A stretch of 64,000 bases of DNA, taken from RYN-111 sp963760125. Its GTDB lineage: Bacteria; Actinomycetota; Actinomycetes; Mycobacteriales; SCTD01. Numbering within the stretch: position 1 is the first letter of the stretch; the number at the start of each line of letters is the position of its first letter. Below, piece by piece: positions 25,546-34,851 of this stretch. The position numbers were made by a program, and so were the translations under genes. The notes under the pieces are model-generated. The model made no database searches, was not told where the DNA came from, and saw only the letters and a program-made list of their open reading frames with translations. The DNA is taken from the NCBI GenBank assembly GCA_963760125.1, contig CAVXBV010000007.1, forward strand, positions 248,001-312,000. The letters are read 5' to 3'.

Positions 25546-27411
25546 GTGGACGGGTACGACGCTCTGCTGGCCCCTCCGCCGGACCTGCCCCCGGAGCCGG
25601 GACTCCCGGACGTCATCCCGGAGTGGGTGGTGTCGGAGGCGTTCCTGCTGCGGGAGCCGTCGTGTGGCTGCTGCGGTGGCGCTCACGTGGAGGACCCGGG
25701 GGAGCCGGCGTGGCTGACCGAGCTGCTCGGTCCGGTGGTGGCGCCTGCTGGCGTGCCGGAGGAGGAGCCGGGGTGGGCGATCCCGGGGGTGACGGGCCTG
25801 GACCGTCCCGCTCCGTCGGCTCTGCCGGCGCCGAGTCCGGTGGTGCAGGCGTTGGTGGACGCGGTGGCGCGGGTCGAGGCGGTGGACCCGACCGGCCTGC
25901 CGGGGGCGCAGGCACTCGTCGATGCGCAGGCCCTGCTGGGGGTGGAGCAGCGGCTGCGGGTGCTGGACCTGCGGCGGATCGGGGACGTGAAGGCCCGCGG
26001 CCTCGCGGAGCTGGCCGGGTTCACCGGCGCGAACGCGTGGCTGCGGCAGCACCGCCCTGACGGGGACGCAGGGGACGCCTCGCTCGCAGCGAAGCTCCGG
26101 GACTACCCGGCCCTGTCGGCGGCGGTGACCGGCGGCGGGTGTTCGCTGCGCGGGGCGCGGCAGGTCGTGACGGCGTTGCGGCAGTGCGGCCCGCACCTGG
26201 ACCAGCCCGACACCCTGATCGACGGTCAGCCCGGCGAGGCAGTGTTGAGCGCGGTGATCGCGCACGTCGCGACGGTGCTGTGCCGGGAGGTCGGGGGTCT
26301 GCCCGATGACAGCCCGCGGCTGGCCCAGATCGTCGCCCGCGCGCAGGACCTCGCCGCGCTCGTCGGGACGGGGGTGTCGCAGCTCGCAGTGTTGGAGCAG
26401 GCGTTCACGTGGCTCGCGCAGGAGACCGGCCCTCGGGTCCTCGCCGCGTTGCTTGATGAGCTGGTGATGTGTGTGCTCCCCAGTGAGCTGGAGGAGCGCG
26501 ACCAGCGGGGCCGGGCCAAGCGCAGCCTGTCGTTGGAGCTGCTCCCGGACGGCGACGGGTGGGACCTGCAGGGCCGGCTGACCCTGGAGGCCGGGGAGCG
26601 GTTGTGGGTCGCGCTGCGGGCCATGGCGACCGGTGACCCGACCAACCCCGAGGACACGCGGGCGTGGGAACAAGCCCGGGCCGCGGGGATGGTCGACGCC
26701 GATGAGGTCTTCGGGCCCCTCGGTCTGGCCCTGGCCGCCCGGGGAGAGCTGCTCCCGCGGGGGAAGCGGGCCCGGCTGCATGATGCGTTCAGCCTGCTGC
26801 TGGAGAAGTTCCTCACCACCGGACAGGGCGGGACGGTCGGGAAGGCCCCGGTGCAGATCCACGTCACCCTCACCGACCGCACCCTCACCGACCACACCCC
26901 CGACCACACCACTGACCCCACTGCAGACCACCTCGCGAACCACGCCGGGGGCCACTGGCCGGGGCGGTCAGGCGCCAGCCCAGGTGCGCCACCGCCGCGG
27001 GCGGACAGCGGTGCGCTGATCCCCCGCGGGATGGTCCGCAGGTGGTGGACCGACGCGAGCGTGAGCGCGTTCGTCCTGAGCCTGGGCGGCAAGGCCCTGC
27101 GGGTGGTCCACGGGCAGCGGACCCTGACCGGCGACGAACGCCGAGCCCTCACCCTCGAAGGCGGTGGTCGGTGCATCGGGGACGGGTGCTGCCCCGCCCA
27201 CCCCGACCCGCTCGTGCCGCTGCGGCCCCATCACGTCCTGGGCTACGCCGAGAACCAGGTCACCAGCATCGAGGACACCGTCCCGGTCTGCGACCGCCTC
27301 CACCACGACCTGCACCTGGGGAAACGAACCCTCCGGACCCGAGACGGTCGGTGGCTCAACGAGAACGGCTACACCACCGAACCCGACCTCACCGACCACC
27401 CACCCTTCTGA
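25546..27411 (+). CDS. DUF222 / HNH endonuclease (13E12-repeat family)
   Basis: 621 residues from GTG 25546 (GGGGAGGT 6 nt upstream). DUF222 region in the first two thirds, then an HNH domain: CIGDGCCPAHPDPLVPLRPHHV and VCDRLHHDLHLG give the zinc cysteines and catalytic histidines (about 540-600), followed by the TRDGRWLNENG tail. A Thr/Asp/His-rich linker (LTDHTPDHTTDPTADH) separates the two. The family is highly multi-copy in actinobacteria and often sits near mobile DNA; targets are unknown. Confidence 0.88.
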   Translation: MDGYDALLAPPPDLPPEPGLPDVIPEWVVSEAFLLREPSCGCCGGAHVEDPGEPAWLTELLGPVVAPAGVPEEEPGWAIPGVTGLDRPAPSALPAPSPVVQALVDAVARVEAVDPTGLPGAQALVDAQALLGVEQRLRVLDLRRIGDVKARGLAELAGFTGANAWLRQHRPDGDAGDASLAAKLRDYPALSAAVTGGGCSLRGARQVVTALRQCGPHLDQPDTLIDGQPGEAVLSAVIAHVATVLCREVGGLPDDSPRLAQIVARAQDLAALVGTGVSQLAVLEQAFTWLAQETGPRVLAALLDELVMCVLPSELEERDQRGRAKRSLSLELLPDGDGWDLQGRLTLEAGERLWVALRAMATGDPTNPEDTRAWEQARAAGMVDADEVFGPLGLALAARGELLPRGKRARLHDAFSLLLEKFLTTGQGGTVGKAPVQIHVTLTDRTLTDHTPDHTTDPTADHLANHAGGHWPGRSGASPGAPPPRADSGALIPRGMVRRWWTDASVSAFVLSLGGKALRVVHGQRTLTGDERRALTLEGGGRCIGDGCCPAHPDPLVPLRPHHVLGYAENQVTSIEDTVPVCDRLHHDLHLGKRTLRTRDGRWLNENGYTTEPDLTDHPPF

Positions 27412-27435
27412 CCGCGACCGGAACCGTCGACGCCG

Positions 27436-27825
27436 TCAGCGGTACTTGGCCTCGAGCTCCACGAAGAACGCCTCGGTGAGACGGGCGAACGACTCGGCGG
27501 TGAGACGGATGCTGTCGCCGGGCTGCAGTCCCAGGACCGAGGCCCCGGGCTGGTACTTGATCACCGTGTCCGTGGTGAAGACCCCGCCGTGGTTCACGAT
27601 CGACGCGACGAGCAGCTCGACCTCGTTCAGCGGGGTGCCGTCCTTGCCGGTCACCATCCGCACCCGGTGCACGAAGCGCCGGTCCAGCGCCAGCAGCGCG
27701 TTGCCGAACACGACCTGCTCGAGGGCAGCGGGCGATCCGGCTGCGGCGAAGGCCGTGACGGTGGCCGCCACCGAGGCTTTGGCCGCCGTCACCTCGTCGT
27801 CGGTGAAGTCCTTGCGTCCGAGCAC
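27436..27825 (-). CDS. Conserved hypothetical protein
   Basis: About 129 residues from GTG 27825 (GGAG 8 nt upstream), reading LGRKDFTDDEV; an upstream start at 27876 would add 17 Arg-rich residues that look like non-coding sequence. Mixed helix and strand, no signal or membrane segment, with a conserved-looking patch FVHRVRMVTGKDGTPLNEVELL. No family recognised. Ends 25 bp from the convergent DUF222 gene. Confidence 0.65.
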   Translation of the reverse strand: MLGRKDFTDDEVTAAKASVAATVTAFAAAGSPAALEQVVFGNALLALDRRFVHRVRMVTGKDGTPLNEVELLVASIVNHGGVFTTDTVIKYQPGASVLGLQPGDSIRLTAESFARLTEAFFVELEAKYR

Positions 27826-27892
27826 GTCCGTCTCCCGTCTGGCCGGCGAGCGACGCGGGCACGAGGGCGTGCGCATCAGCGACGCCTCCAGG

Positions 27893-28732
27893 CTAGAGCC
27901 CGAGCCGGCCCACCAGGCGGTCGAGGTAGGCGCGCACCTCGTCGGGCTCCTTGTCGGGGAGGCCGAACGCGCACTCGGTCACCCCGATGCCCTCGAGGTG
28001 CTCGATGCGCGCGGGGTCCGGTTTGACGGCGATCGACACCACCTGCGGCGCGCCGTCCCGACCCGCGTCGGACCACATCTGCCGCAGGAGGGCCACCTGG
28101 TCGTCGATGTCGGTCTCGCGCGGCGTGGTGATCCAGCCGTCGGCGTGCGCACAGATCCAGCCGAACGTCTTCTCCGTCCCGCCTGCGCCGACCAGCACGG
28201 GGATCGGCGCGGCCGGCTTCGGGAACGCCCAGCTCGCACCGAAGGACACGAACTCCCCGTCGTACGACGCCTCGTCCTGCGTCCACAGGGCGCGCATCGC
28301 CTCGAGGTACTCCCTCAGGACGGTCCGTCGCTTTGTCGGGGGGACGTGGTGATCGGCGAGCTCGTCGGTGTTCCACCCGAAGCCGACGCCGAGCTGGACG
28401 CGACCCCCTGACAGGTGATCCAGGGTGGCGATGGCCTTGGCGAGCGTGATCGGGTCGGACTCGACGGGCAGGGCCACGGCGGTGGCGAGCGTGATGCGCG
28501 ACGTCACGGCCGCAGCGGTCGCCAGGGACACCCACGGGTCGAGGGTGCGGGTGTAGCGATCATCGGGCAGCTCGGCGCTCCCGGTGCCCGGGTGGTTGGC
28601 CTCCCGGCGTACCGGGATGTGGGTGTGCTCGGGAACGTAGAACGTGTCGAGCCCCACGTCCTCGGCGGCTCGGGCGGCGTCGGCCGGGGTGATCCCGCGG
28701 TCGCTCGTGAACAGCACAGCTCCGTAGCGCAC
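27893..28732 (-). CDS. LLM-class F420-dependent oxidoreductase
   Basis: 279 residues from GTG 28732. Luciferase-like TIM barrel with the features of F420-binding members: YVPEHTHIP, ATLDHLSGGRVQLGVGFGWN (TLD-x-LS-GR-x-G-G-G-W), and a C-terminal DKEPDEVRAYLDRL. Uses coenzyme F420 as hydride carrier in family members; the substrate is unknown. Divergent from dnaG with a 54-bp shared promoter region. Confidence 0.88.
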   Translation of the reverse strand: MRYGAVLFTSDRGITPADAARAAEDVGLDTFYVPEHTHIPVRREANHPGTGSAELPDDRYTRTLDPWVSLATAAAVTSRITLATAVALPVESDPITLAKAIATLDHLSGGRVQLGVGFGWNTDELADHHVPPTKRRTVLREYLEAMRALWTQDEASYDGEFVSFGASWAFPKPAAPIPVLVGAGGTEKTFGWICAHADGWITTPRETDIDDQVALLRQMWSDAGRDGAPQVVSIAVKPDPARIEHLEGIGVTECAFGLPDKEPDEVRAYLDRLVGRLGL

Positions 28733-28786
28733 AGGCTTCTCCCTAGAACGTGTTTCAGTCGACCCTAGCGACCTACACTCACGCTC

Positions 28787-30622
28787 GTGGCAGGCCGCAT
28801 CCGGGACGAGAGCATCCAGCTCGTCCGTGAGCGCGCCGCGATCGACCAGGTCATCGCGGAGGCGGGCGTCTCGCTGAAGAGCGCGGGCGGCGGGCGGCTC
28901 AAGGGGCTCTGCCCCTTCCACGACGAGAAGTCGCCGAGCTTCAGCGTCAACCCGGACGTCGGCTACTACCACTGCTTCGGCTGCGGCGAGTCCGGCAACG
29001 TCATCAGCTTCGTCACCAAGCACGACCACATGAGCTTCCCGGAGGCGGTCGAGCACCTCGCGCGCCGCTACAACGTCGATCTGCAGTACGAGGAGGGCGG
29101 CGCCGCGGCGCGGTCCACGATCAGCCAGCGCACCCGGCTGCTGCAGGCCCACAAGGCGGCCGCGGAGTTCTACGTCGAGCAGCTCGGCAGCCCCGAGGCC
29201 GTCATCGGCCGGACCTTCCTGGCCGAGCGCGGCTTCGACCAGGTGCAGTGCCAGGAGTACGGCGTCGGCTTCGCCCCGTCGGGCTGGGAGGTGCTGACCA
29301 AGCACCTGCGGGCCAAGGGCTTCACCACCGACGAGCTGCTGGCCGGCGGCCTGTCCGGTCAGTCCAGCCGGGGCACCCTCATCGACAAGTTCCGCGGCCG
29401 GCTGCTCTGGCCGATCCGCGACATCGGGGGGGAGGTCATCGGCTTCGGGGCGCGCAAGCTCATGGAGGACGACCAGGGGCCGAAGTACCTCAACACCTCC
29501 GAGACACCGATCTACAAGAAGTCCTCCGTGCTCTACGGCATCGACGTCGCGAAGAAGGAGATCGCCCGGCGTCGGCAGGCGGTCGTCGTCGAGGGCTACA
29601 CCGACGTGATGGCCTGCCACCTCGCTGGAGTGCCCACCGCCGTGGCCACCTGCGGTACGGCGTTCGGCGCCGACCACATCGCGGTCATCCGCCGGCTGCT
29701 CATGGACCAGGACGAGATGCGCGGCGAGGTCATCTTCACCTTCGACGGTGACAGCGCCGGCCAGAAGGCCGCTTTGAAGGCCTTCGGTGACGAGCAGAAG
29801 TTCGTCACCCAGACCTTCATCGCCGTGAGCCCCGGCGGCATGGACCCGTGCGAGCTCCGGTTGGCCAAGGGCGACGTCGCCGTCAGCGACATGGTCGCCG
29901 CGCGGGTGCCGCTCGTGGAGTTCGCCGTGAAGGCGGGGCTGGCGCGGTTCGACCTCGAGACCGCCGAGGGCCGGGTGCAGGCGCTCGACCACGCCGCCCC
30001 GATGGTCGCCAAGATCAAGGACCGTTCGCTGCGGCCGGAGTACGCCCGTCAGCTCGCCGGCTGGCTCGGCATGGAGGTCGAGGGCGTCACCTCCCGCGTC
30101 GCCGAGCTCACCGGCGACGCCGCGGCGCCTCGCCGCAAGGTGGCCTCCGTGGATGCCGCGGTGGTCCGGCTCGAGCGCGAGGCGCTCAAGCTGGCCGTGC
30201 AGGCCCCGGTCCACGTCGCCCCGATCTTCGACGCGCTCGACGACGAGGTCTTCACCGACGAGCGGGCGCGCGCCGTTCAGCAGGTCGTGGCCAAGGCCGG
30301 GGGCGTCTCGGCCACCGCCGGGGGAGAGGCCTGGATCCGGGCCCTGGTCGAGGCGGCGCAGGACGACGCGACGAGGTCAGCCATCACGGCACTCGCGGTC
30401 GAGGCACCGCTCACCGACTACGAGCTCCCGCGCTACGCCGAGGCCACCCTGACGCAGCTGCAGATGCACGCGGCCACCCGGCGGGTGGCCGAGGTCAAGG
30501 GCCGGCTGCAGCGCATCAACCCGGTGGAGCAGGACGAGCTCTACAACAAGACGTACGGCGAGCTGATCCGCCTGGAGACCACTGTGCGGGCGTTCCGCGA
30601 GGCGGGCATCGGCAACCTCTGA
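28787..30622 (+). CDS. dnaG: DNA primase DnaG
   Basis: 611 residues. CHC2 zinc finger (CPFHDEKSPSFS ... YYHCFGCGESG, about 40-65), catalytic TOPRIM core with VEGYTDVMA (about 268-276) and FDGDSAGQKAA (about 318-328), and a C-terminal helicase-interacting helical domain. Makes RNA primers for replication. GTG 28787 follows TACACT at 7 nt, so the transcript is probably leaderless. Confidence 0.95.
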   Translation: MAGRIRDESIQLVRERAAIDQVIAEAGVSLKSAGGGRLKGLCPFHDEKSPSFSVNPDVGYYHCFGCGESGNVISFVTKHDHMSFPEAVEHLARRYNVDLQYEEGGAAARSTISQRTRLLQAHKAAAEFYVEQLGSPEAVIGRTFLAERGFDQVQCQEYGVGFAPSGWEVLTKHLRAKGFTTDELLAGGLSGQSSRGTLIDKFRGRLLWPIRDIGGEVIGFGARKLMEDDQGPKYLNTSETPIYKKSSVLYGIDVAKKEIARRRQAVVVEGYTDVMACHLAGVPTAVATCGTAFGADHIAVIRRLLMDQDEMRGEVIFTFDGDSAGQKAALKAFGDEQKFVTQTFIAVSPGGMDPCELRLAKGDVAVSDMVAARVPLVEFAVKAGLARFDLETAEGRVQALDHAAPMVAKIKDRSLRPEYARQLAGWLGMEVEGVTSRVAELTGDAAAPRRKVASVDAAVVRLEREALKLAVQAPVHVAPIFDALDDEVFTDERARAVQQVVAKAGGVSATAGGEAWIRALVEAAQDDATRSAITALAVEAPLTDYELPRYAEATLTQLQMHAATRRVAEVKGRLQRINPVEQDELYNKTYGELIRLETTVRAFREAGIGNL

Positions 30623-30649
30623 CCCTCGGCGCCGAATCACGCCTGACCG

Positions 30650-32488
30650 TCAGCTGACGACGACGGTCCCGAGGTTGATCCGCTGCCCGCGCTTCACGAC
30701 CAGGCGCCGGCTGATGCCGGTGCCCTTCGGACCGGTGATCGCCAGCACGTACGCCTCGGTCTTGCGCGCGGCCGCCACGGCCGGACGCGTCGACGGGTTC
30801 ACGTGCCACTCGAACCGGCCGTCCGTCGTGGTCTCCATGGAGGTGTCCAGGAACTCCCGGAACACCTTCTGGCCCAGCGGGTTCTTCGTGCCCTTCTGCC
30901 ATAGCTCGGTCTCGAAGGCCTTGGTGATGCTCAACGTGCCGCGCACCGGACGTCCCTGCGCGTCAACGACCCGGCCGCTGATGATCGCGTGCGCCAGCCG
31001 CTTGCTGGTGATCTTCATCTCCGCCAGCTCGTCGGTGGCGTCTGCCTTCAGGGCCAGCGCCGGGCGCTTCTCGGGCGGGATGCAACCGTAGGTCGCGAGC
31101 AGGATGAAGGCGTCCCGGTTCTTGGCGTACATGGCCGGCACGGTGGTCTTGTACGGCGGGTGGAACGACGAGCCGGCGTGCTCGAAGGTGTAGCCAATCG
31201 ACGACAGCGCGCCATAGGCGTAGTCGGACGTCGTGCCGGTGGTGACGTACAGCTGGATGGACTTCTGCGGCTTGTACTTGTTGTAGACCGCCATCGCCCG
31301 GCCCAGGCCCTCGAGCAGGTCGTTGTCGGGGGCGTCCGCCTTGGTGTCGCCCCAGGCCCACAGCAGCAGGTTGCCCGAGGTGTGGTTGGTGATCATGGCC
31401 GTGACGTGGTGGCTCTTGAGCACGTGGGCGACGTTCTTGCTCTCCTGCTCGGAGAACGGGTCGCTGCCGCGGTACGTCGCGTCGGTCATGACCGGGGAGG
31501 AGCCGCCGTCGTCGTCGCCCCACTGGTAGGCGTAGTTGCGGTTGGGATCGATGCCGACGTAGCCGTTCGCCTCGGCCGGGACGCGCTGCTCGACGCTGCC
31601 CAGCCCCTCACCGGCGTGGGTGGATCCGAGCGGGCGGCGGTTCTTGCGGATGTACCGGCCCTGGCCGCCGAGCACGATCCCCTCGGGCGGTAGCGGGTTG
31701 CTCTGGCCGCCCACCTCGCCGGTCTCGACGGGCGGGAAGGAGCGGCTGTAGTGGTAGCCGTCGACGTTGACGACCGGCACGACGATCGTGCGGACGTTGT
31801 CGACGATGGCCTTGATCCGCTTGTCCTTGCCGTAGTTGTCCAGCAGGTCGTAGGCCCACATGATGGGGACCTCAGAGGCCGGCCACTCGCGGGCGTGGTG
31901 GCAGCCGTCCTGGTAGAACACCGGCCGGCCGTCCCGTCGCGTGACGTTCGTGGCGATCTCCAGCCCGTAGACCGTGCGGCCCTCGAGCGTGCGGTGCGGC
32001 AGCTCGAGCAGGCGGGCCCTGGTCGGGTGCTTCTTGGCCAGCGCCCGCATCTCCCGCTCGTAGTCGGCGAGCACGCGGTAGTCGCCGGTCGCCGTCTCAC
32101 CGGGCTGGGTGGCGACCAGGCTGGGGGCGTCCTGGGCGGCCACCTGCGCGAGCGCGTCGTGGCGGGCGACGTCAGCCACCTCGATCTCGTGCTTGAGCCC
32201 AGTGGCCCGCAGCCGGGCCAGGTCGCCGGGCCAGAGCAGGTACTGCACCGAGCCGTCGTCGTAGACGACGTGCGTGTCGTCGAAGCCCGCCAGCTTGCGG
32301 CGCTGGTGGACGCCACTGGCCCAGACCCGGGCGAGCTGGAGGGGCTCGGTGGCCGAGGAGGCGGCAGCAGGTCCGGCGGTCAGAAGGACGTCGGCGCGCG
32401 AAGGCAGCGCCGTCCCGACGGCACCCACTGCGGCGACCGCACCGGCCGAGCGGAACAGGGTGCGTCGCGAGACGGGGGCAGCGGTCAT
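30650..32488 (-). CDS. Secreted M14 zinc carboxypeptidase
   Basis: 612 residues from ATG 32488. Twin-arginine-like leader (SRRTLFRSAGAVAAVG). The catalytic domain has HxxE in DGCHHAREWP (zinc His and Glu), TNHTSGN giving the third zinc His, and the family Glu in YTFEHAGSS. A C-terminal transthyretin-like domain (SGRVVDAQGRPVRGTLSI) follows. Cleaves C-terminal residues from extracellular peptides in family members. Convergent with dnaG, 27 bp apart. Confidence 0.88.
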   Translation of the reverse strand: MTAAPVSRRTLFRSAGAVAAVGAVGTALPSRADVLLTAGPAAASSATEPLQLARVWASGVHQRRKLAGFDDTHVVYDDGSVQYLLWPGDLARLRATGLKHEIEVADVARHDALAQVAAQDAPSLVATQPGETATGDYRVLADYEREMRALAKKHPTRARLLELPHRTLEGRTVYGLEIATNVTRRDGRPVFYQDGCHHAREWPASEVPIMWAYDLLDNYGKDKRIKAIVDNVRTIVVPVVNVDGYHYSRSFPPVETGEVGGQSNPLPPEGIVLGGQGRYIRKNRRPLGSTHAGEGLGSVEQRVPAEANGYVGIDPNRNYAYQWGDDDGGSSPVMTDATYRGSDPFSEQESKNVAHVLKSHHVTAMITNHTSGNLLLWAWGDTKADAPDNDLLEGLGRAMAVYNKYKPQKSIQLYVTTGTTSDYAYGALSSIGYTFEHAGSSFHPPYKTTVPAMYAKNRDAFILLATYGCIPPEKRPALALKADATDELAEMKITSKRLAHAIISGRVVDAQGRPVRGTLSITKAFETELWQKGTKNPLGQKVFREFLDTSMETTTDGRFEWHVNPSTRPAVAAARKTEAYVLAITGPKGTGISRRLVVKRGQRINLGTVVVS

Positions 32489-32648
32489 GCCGTGGGCTCC
32501 AGGGGATCGCCGGGGGGGTCGGCCCAGACTTCGACGACCCGCCGGCAACTCCTGCCACGTAGCGGCAGCCACTCGCGGCCGGCGCGTAGTTGGATGGTGG
32601 GGTGACCCCGCAGCAGCAGCGCTCCTGGCCGCCCGCGACGACGTGGCG

Positions 32649-33128
32649 ATGAAGCTGCCCAGGTCGCGTGTACCCGCCGCTGTCCGGGCGGTGGCCCGGG
32701 AGGAACGCCGGCTGGCCTGGGGGATGGCCGAGGACGGGACGCCGCTGGTCGCCACGCCGGCGGCGCTCTTCCTGGGCGAGGAGCGGCTGCCGTGGACCTC
32801 GGTGGAGCGGATCTCCTGGGTGCCGGACGTGCTGACCGTCGTGGAGGTCGCCGAGGTCGAGGCCACGGGACGGACGCGGGCGTTCGTGCTCGCCGAGGAC
32901 TCGCGGCTGGCAGAGATCGTCAGGGCGCGCGTGACGTCCTCGGTGGTGTGGTCGGACCGGCGGGCGCTGGGCAATGATCGGCACGTCCGCGTCGTGGGTC
33001 GGCGCGTGCCCGGTCAGGACGCCCTGCTCTGGCAGGCGGTGTGGGAGTCCAGTGTCGACGCGTCCGACTCGCGACTGCGGGCGGCCGTCGAGGCCCAGCT
33101 CGAGGAGCTCCGCAAGACCCTCGGCTGA
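32649..33128 (+). CDS. Conserved hypothetical protein, PH-like
   Basis: 159 residues starting ATG 32649 (GTG 32643 is also possible). Strand-rich middle with alternating hydrophobics (ATPAALFLGEERLPWTSVERISW) resembling PH/GRAM-like modules seen in actinobacterial hypothetical proteins, and a helical C-terminus. No membrane segment. Function unknown. Confidence 0.6.
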   Translation: MKLPRSRVPAAVRAVAREERRLAWGMAEDGTPLVATPAALFLGEERLPWTSVERISWVPDVLTVVEVAEVEATGRTRAFVLAEDSRLAEIVRARVTSSVVWSDRRALGNDRHVRVVGRRVPGQDALLWQAVWESSVDASDSRLRAAVEAQLEELRKTLG

Positions 33129-33152
33129 CGCTGCCGAGCGGGGCGAGCCCGG

Positions 33153-33497
33153 TCAGGCGTCCTCGGTGACCTGGGCCCGCTCGTCACCGGTGTCGAAGAA
33201 CGTGTCGAGGTACTCATCGGGCTCCAAGGTGCTCGAGCGCATCAGGGAGAACACCTCGGCTCCGCTCGACGGGTCGTCGAAGAGCTTGAACGCCTGCGCG
33301 AGGTCGAGGTAGTCGTCGTCCTCGTCGGCGTACTCCAGGGCCTCGGCCTCGGCGAGCGCGATCGCCTCCTCGAGGGAGGTGGCCTGCCAGAGCGTCACGC
33401 GCTCCTCGTACAGGTGCACGCCGGGCGGGAGGCCCTCGGAGGTCTCGGCCCACGCGGAGCGGAAGACGCATCGGACGGCGTACCACTCGAGAGCCAT
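33153..33497 (-). CDS. DUF4288-like small acidic protein
   Basis: 114 residues beginning MALEWYAVRCVFR, typical of DUF4288 (WYAV start, YEERVTLWQA, then acidic AEAEALEYADEDDDYLDLA). Strongly acidic C-terminal half. DUF4288 proteins are sometimes immunity-like partners, but there is no toxin gene beside this one. Function unknown. Confidence 0.7.
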   Translation of the reverse strand: MALEWYAVRCVFRSAWAETSEGLPPGVHLYEERVTLWQATSLEEAIALAEAEALEYADEDDDYLDLAQAFKLFDDPSSGAEVFSLMRSSTLEPDEYLDTFFDTGDERAQVTEDA

Positions 33498-33552
33498 GGG
33501 GCCATGCTGCCCTACTCCGCGCTCGGCGGCGAGGGCTCTCCCGTGCGCAGGC

Positions 33553-34833
33553 TCAGGACCAGCGTCGGCGCGTGAACACCAGGCTCAGGCCTGCGCTCAG
33601 CAGGAGCGCGCCGGCCAGCATTCCGACGGGAGTGGGGACGCCGCGGTCATCCACGCCAGCGGGCAGGGTGGGCGCCGCCTGCGCCGGCGAGGAGGTCGGC
33701 GGCGCGGTCGGTTCGTCGCTGGGCTGGACGCTCGGACCGGCGGTCGCCGTCGGGACGCGCGTCGGCGGGGGCGTCGGGGTGGCCGGGGGAGGGGCGACGA
33801 CCACGGGGCTCGGTGATGCTGCTGTCGCCGGCGGGCGCACCGCCGCCGGCTTCGGTGCGGGGCTCGGGCTGCGGGTCGGGGTCCGGGTCGGGGTCGCCGC
33901 GGCGCCGACGCCGAGGGCGGCGCGGGCGTCTACCAGCCCAGAACCGGCTCCGGCCAATGGCCGCGCCGTCGACGTGATGCGGTCGAGCACGTTCGGCCGC
34001 CCACGTGACGGGCGCTGGCCGAGCAGCAGCGCGGCGAGCGCGCTCACGTGCGGCGCCGCCATGGAGGTGCCGGCCGCGACGGCGTACTGCCCGCCGGGGT
34101 AGAGCGAGGTCACGCAGCTGCGCTGGGCGCACTGGTCGTTGGCGTCCGGCTGCCCGCCCGGCGCGGCGACCGAGACGCCCTGCCCGTGCTGGCTGTACGA
34201 CGCGAGCCGGCCGCTCGGACCGGTGGCCGCGACCACGAGGGCGTCGTTGCCGTACGCCTGGGCGACCGGCAGATCGGCGTTGCCCGCGGAGAAGACCACC
34301 ACCGCCCCGGCCTTCGCCGCATCCGACACCGCCGTGGGGATGGCGCTGCTGGACGCCAAGCCCGGGACGTCCGGCCCGAGGCTGAGGTTGAGGACCTTCG
34401 CTCCCTGCGCGACGGCGTACCGGATGCCGGCGGCCACCACCTCGGGGCTCCCGATGCAGTCGCCGTTGCTGTCCTCCTTGAGGACGCGCACGGGCAGGAT
34501 CAGCGCCTTGGGGGCGAGGCCGAAGGACGAGGCACCGATCGTGCCGGCGACATGGGTGCCGTGGGTGCAGCCGTCCCGGGTCTGGCCGGCCACGCAGGTC
34601 CCGGTGGTGCAATCGGCCCCGGCGCGCGCCCGTCCCTCGAAGTCGGGGTGCTTCGTGTCCACCCACGAGTCGAGGACGGCGACGAGCACGTTGGCCCCGC
34701 CGCGTCCGGCCGACTGGGCGTCGTACGCCCGGATCTGGGTGCCGTGCCAGGTCACGTCCTGGGACCGCCCGGCCGCGTGCGCGGTGCCGGGGACGAGCAG
34801 CAGGCCAACGAGGGCGACGGCGACAGGCTTCAC
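33553..34833 (-). CDS. Secreted subtilisin-like (S8) protease with C-terminal anchor
   Basis: 426 residues: signal peptide (cleavage after AHA, residue 20), then an S8 catalytic domain with Asp in VAVLDSWVD, His in HGTHVAGTIG, the oxyanion Asn in FSAGNAD and Ser in GTSMAAPH. The usual D-[ST]-G after the catalytic Asp reads DSW here. A long Pro/Thr/Ala-rich linker (about 300-385) leads to one transmembrane helix and an RRR tail, as in mycosin-like proteases. No ESX genes are nearby. Confidence 0.85.
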   Translation of the reverse strand: MKPVAVALVGLLLVPGTAHAAGRSQDVTWHGTQIRAYDAQSAGRGGANVLVAVLDSWVDTKHPDFEGRARAGADCTTGTCVAGQTRDGCTHGTHVAGTIGASSFGLAPKALILPVRVLKEDSNGDCIGSPEVVAAGIRYAVAQGAKVLNLSLGPDVPGLASSSAIPTAVSDAAKAGAVVVFSAGNADLPVAQAYGNDALVVAATGPSGRLASYSQHGQGVSVAAPGGQPDANDQCAQRSCVTSLYPGGQYAVAAGTSMAAPHVSALAALLLGQRPSRGRPNVLDRITSTARPLAGAGSGLVDARAALGVGAAATPTRTPTRSPSPAPKPAAVRPPATAASPSPVVVAPPPATPTPPPTRVPTATAGPSVQPSDEPTAPPTSSPAQAAPTLPAGVDDRGVPTPVGMLAGALLLSAGLSLVFTRRRWS

Positions 34834-34851
34834 CCCGTCACGGTACGTCGG

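Noticed and set aside
22795..26955. A 1386-codon open frame antisense to the GNAT, dgt and DUF222 genes
   Set aside because: It has no family pattern, is rich in Arg, Gly, Pro and His as expected for the mirror of high-G+C codons, and covers four well-supported genes on the other strand.
27893..30214. Upstream extension of the LLM oxidoreductase frame through dnaG
   Set aside because: The extension is antisense to dnaG and has no protein-like character; GTG 28732 fits the family start.
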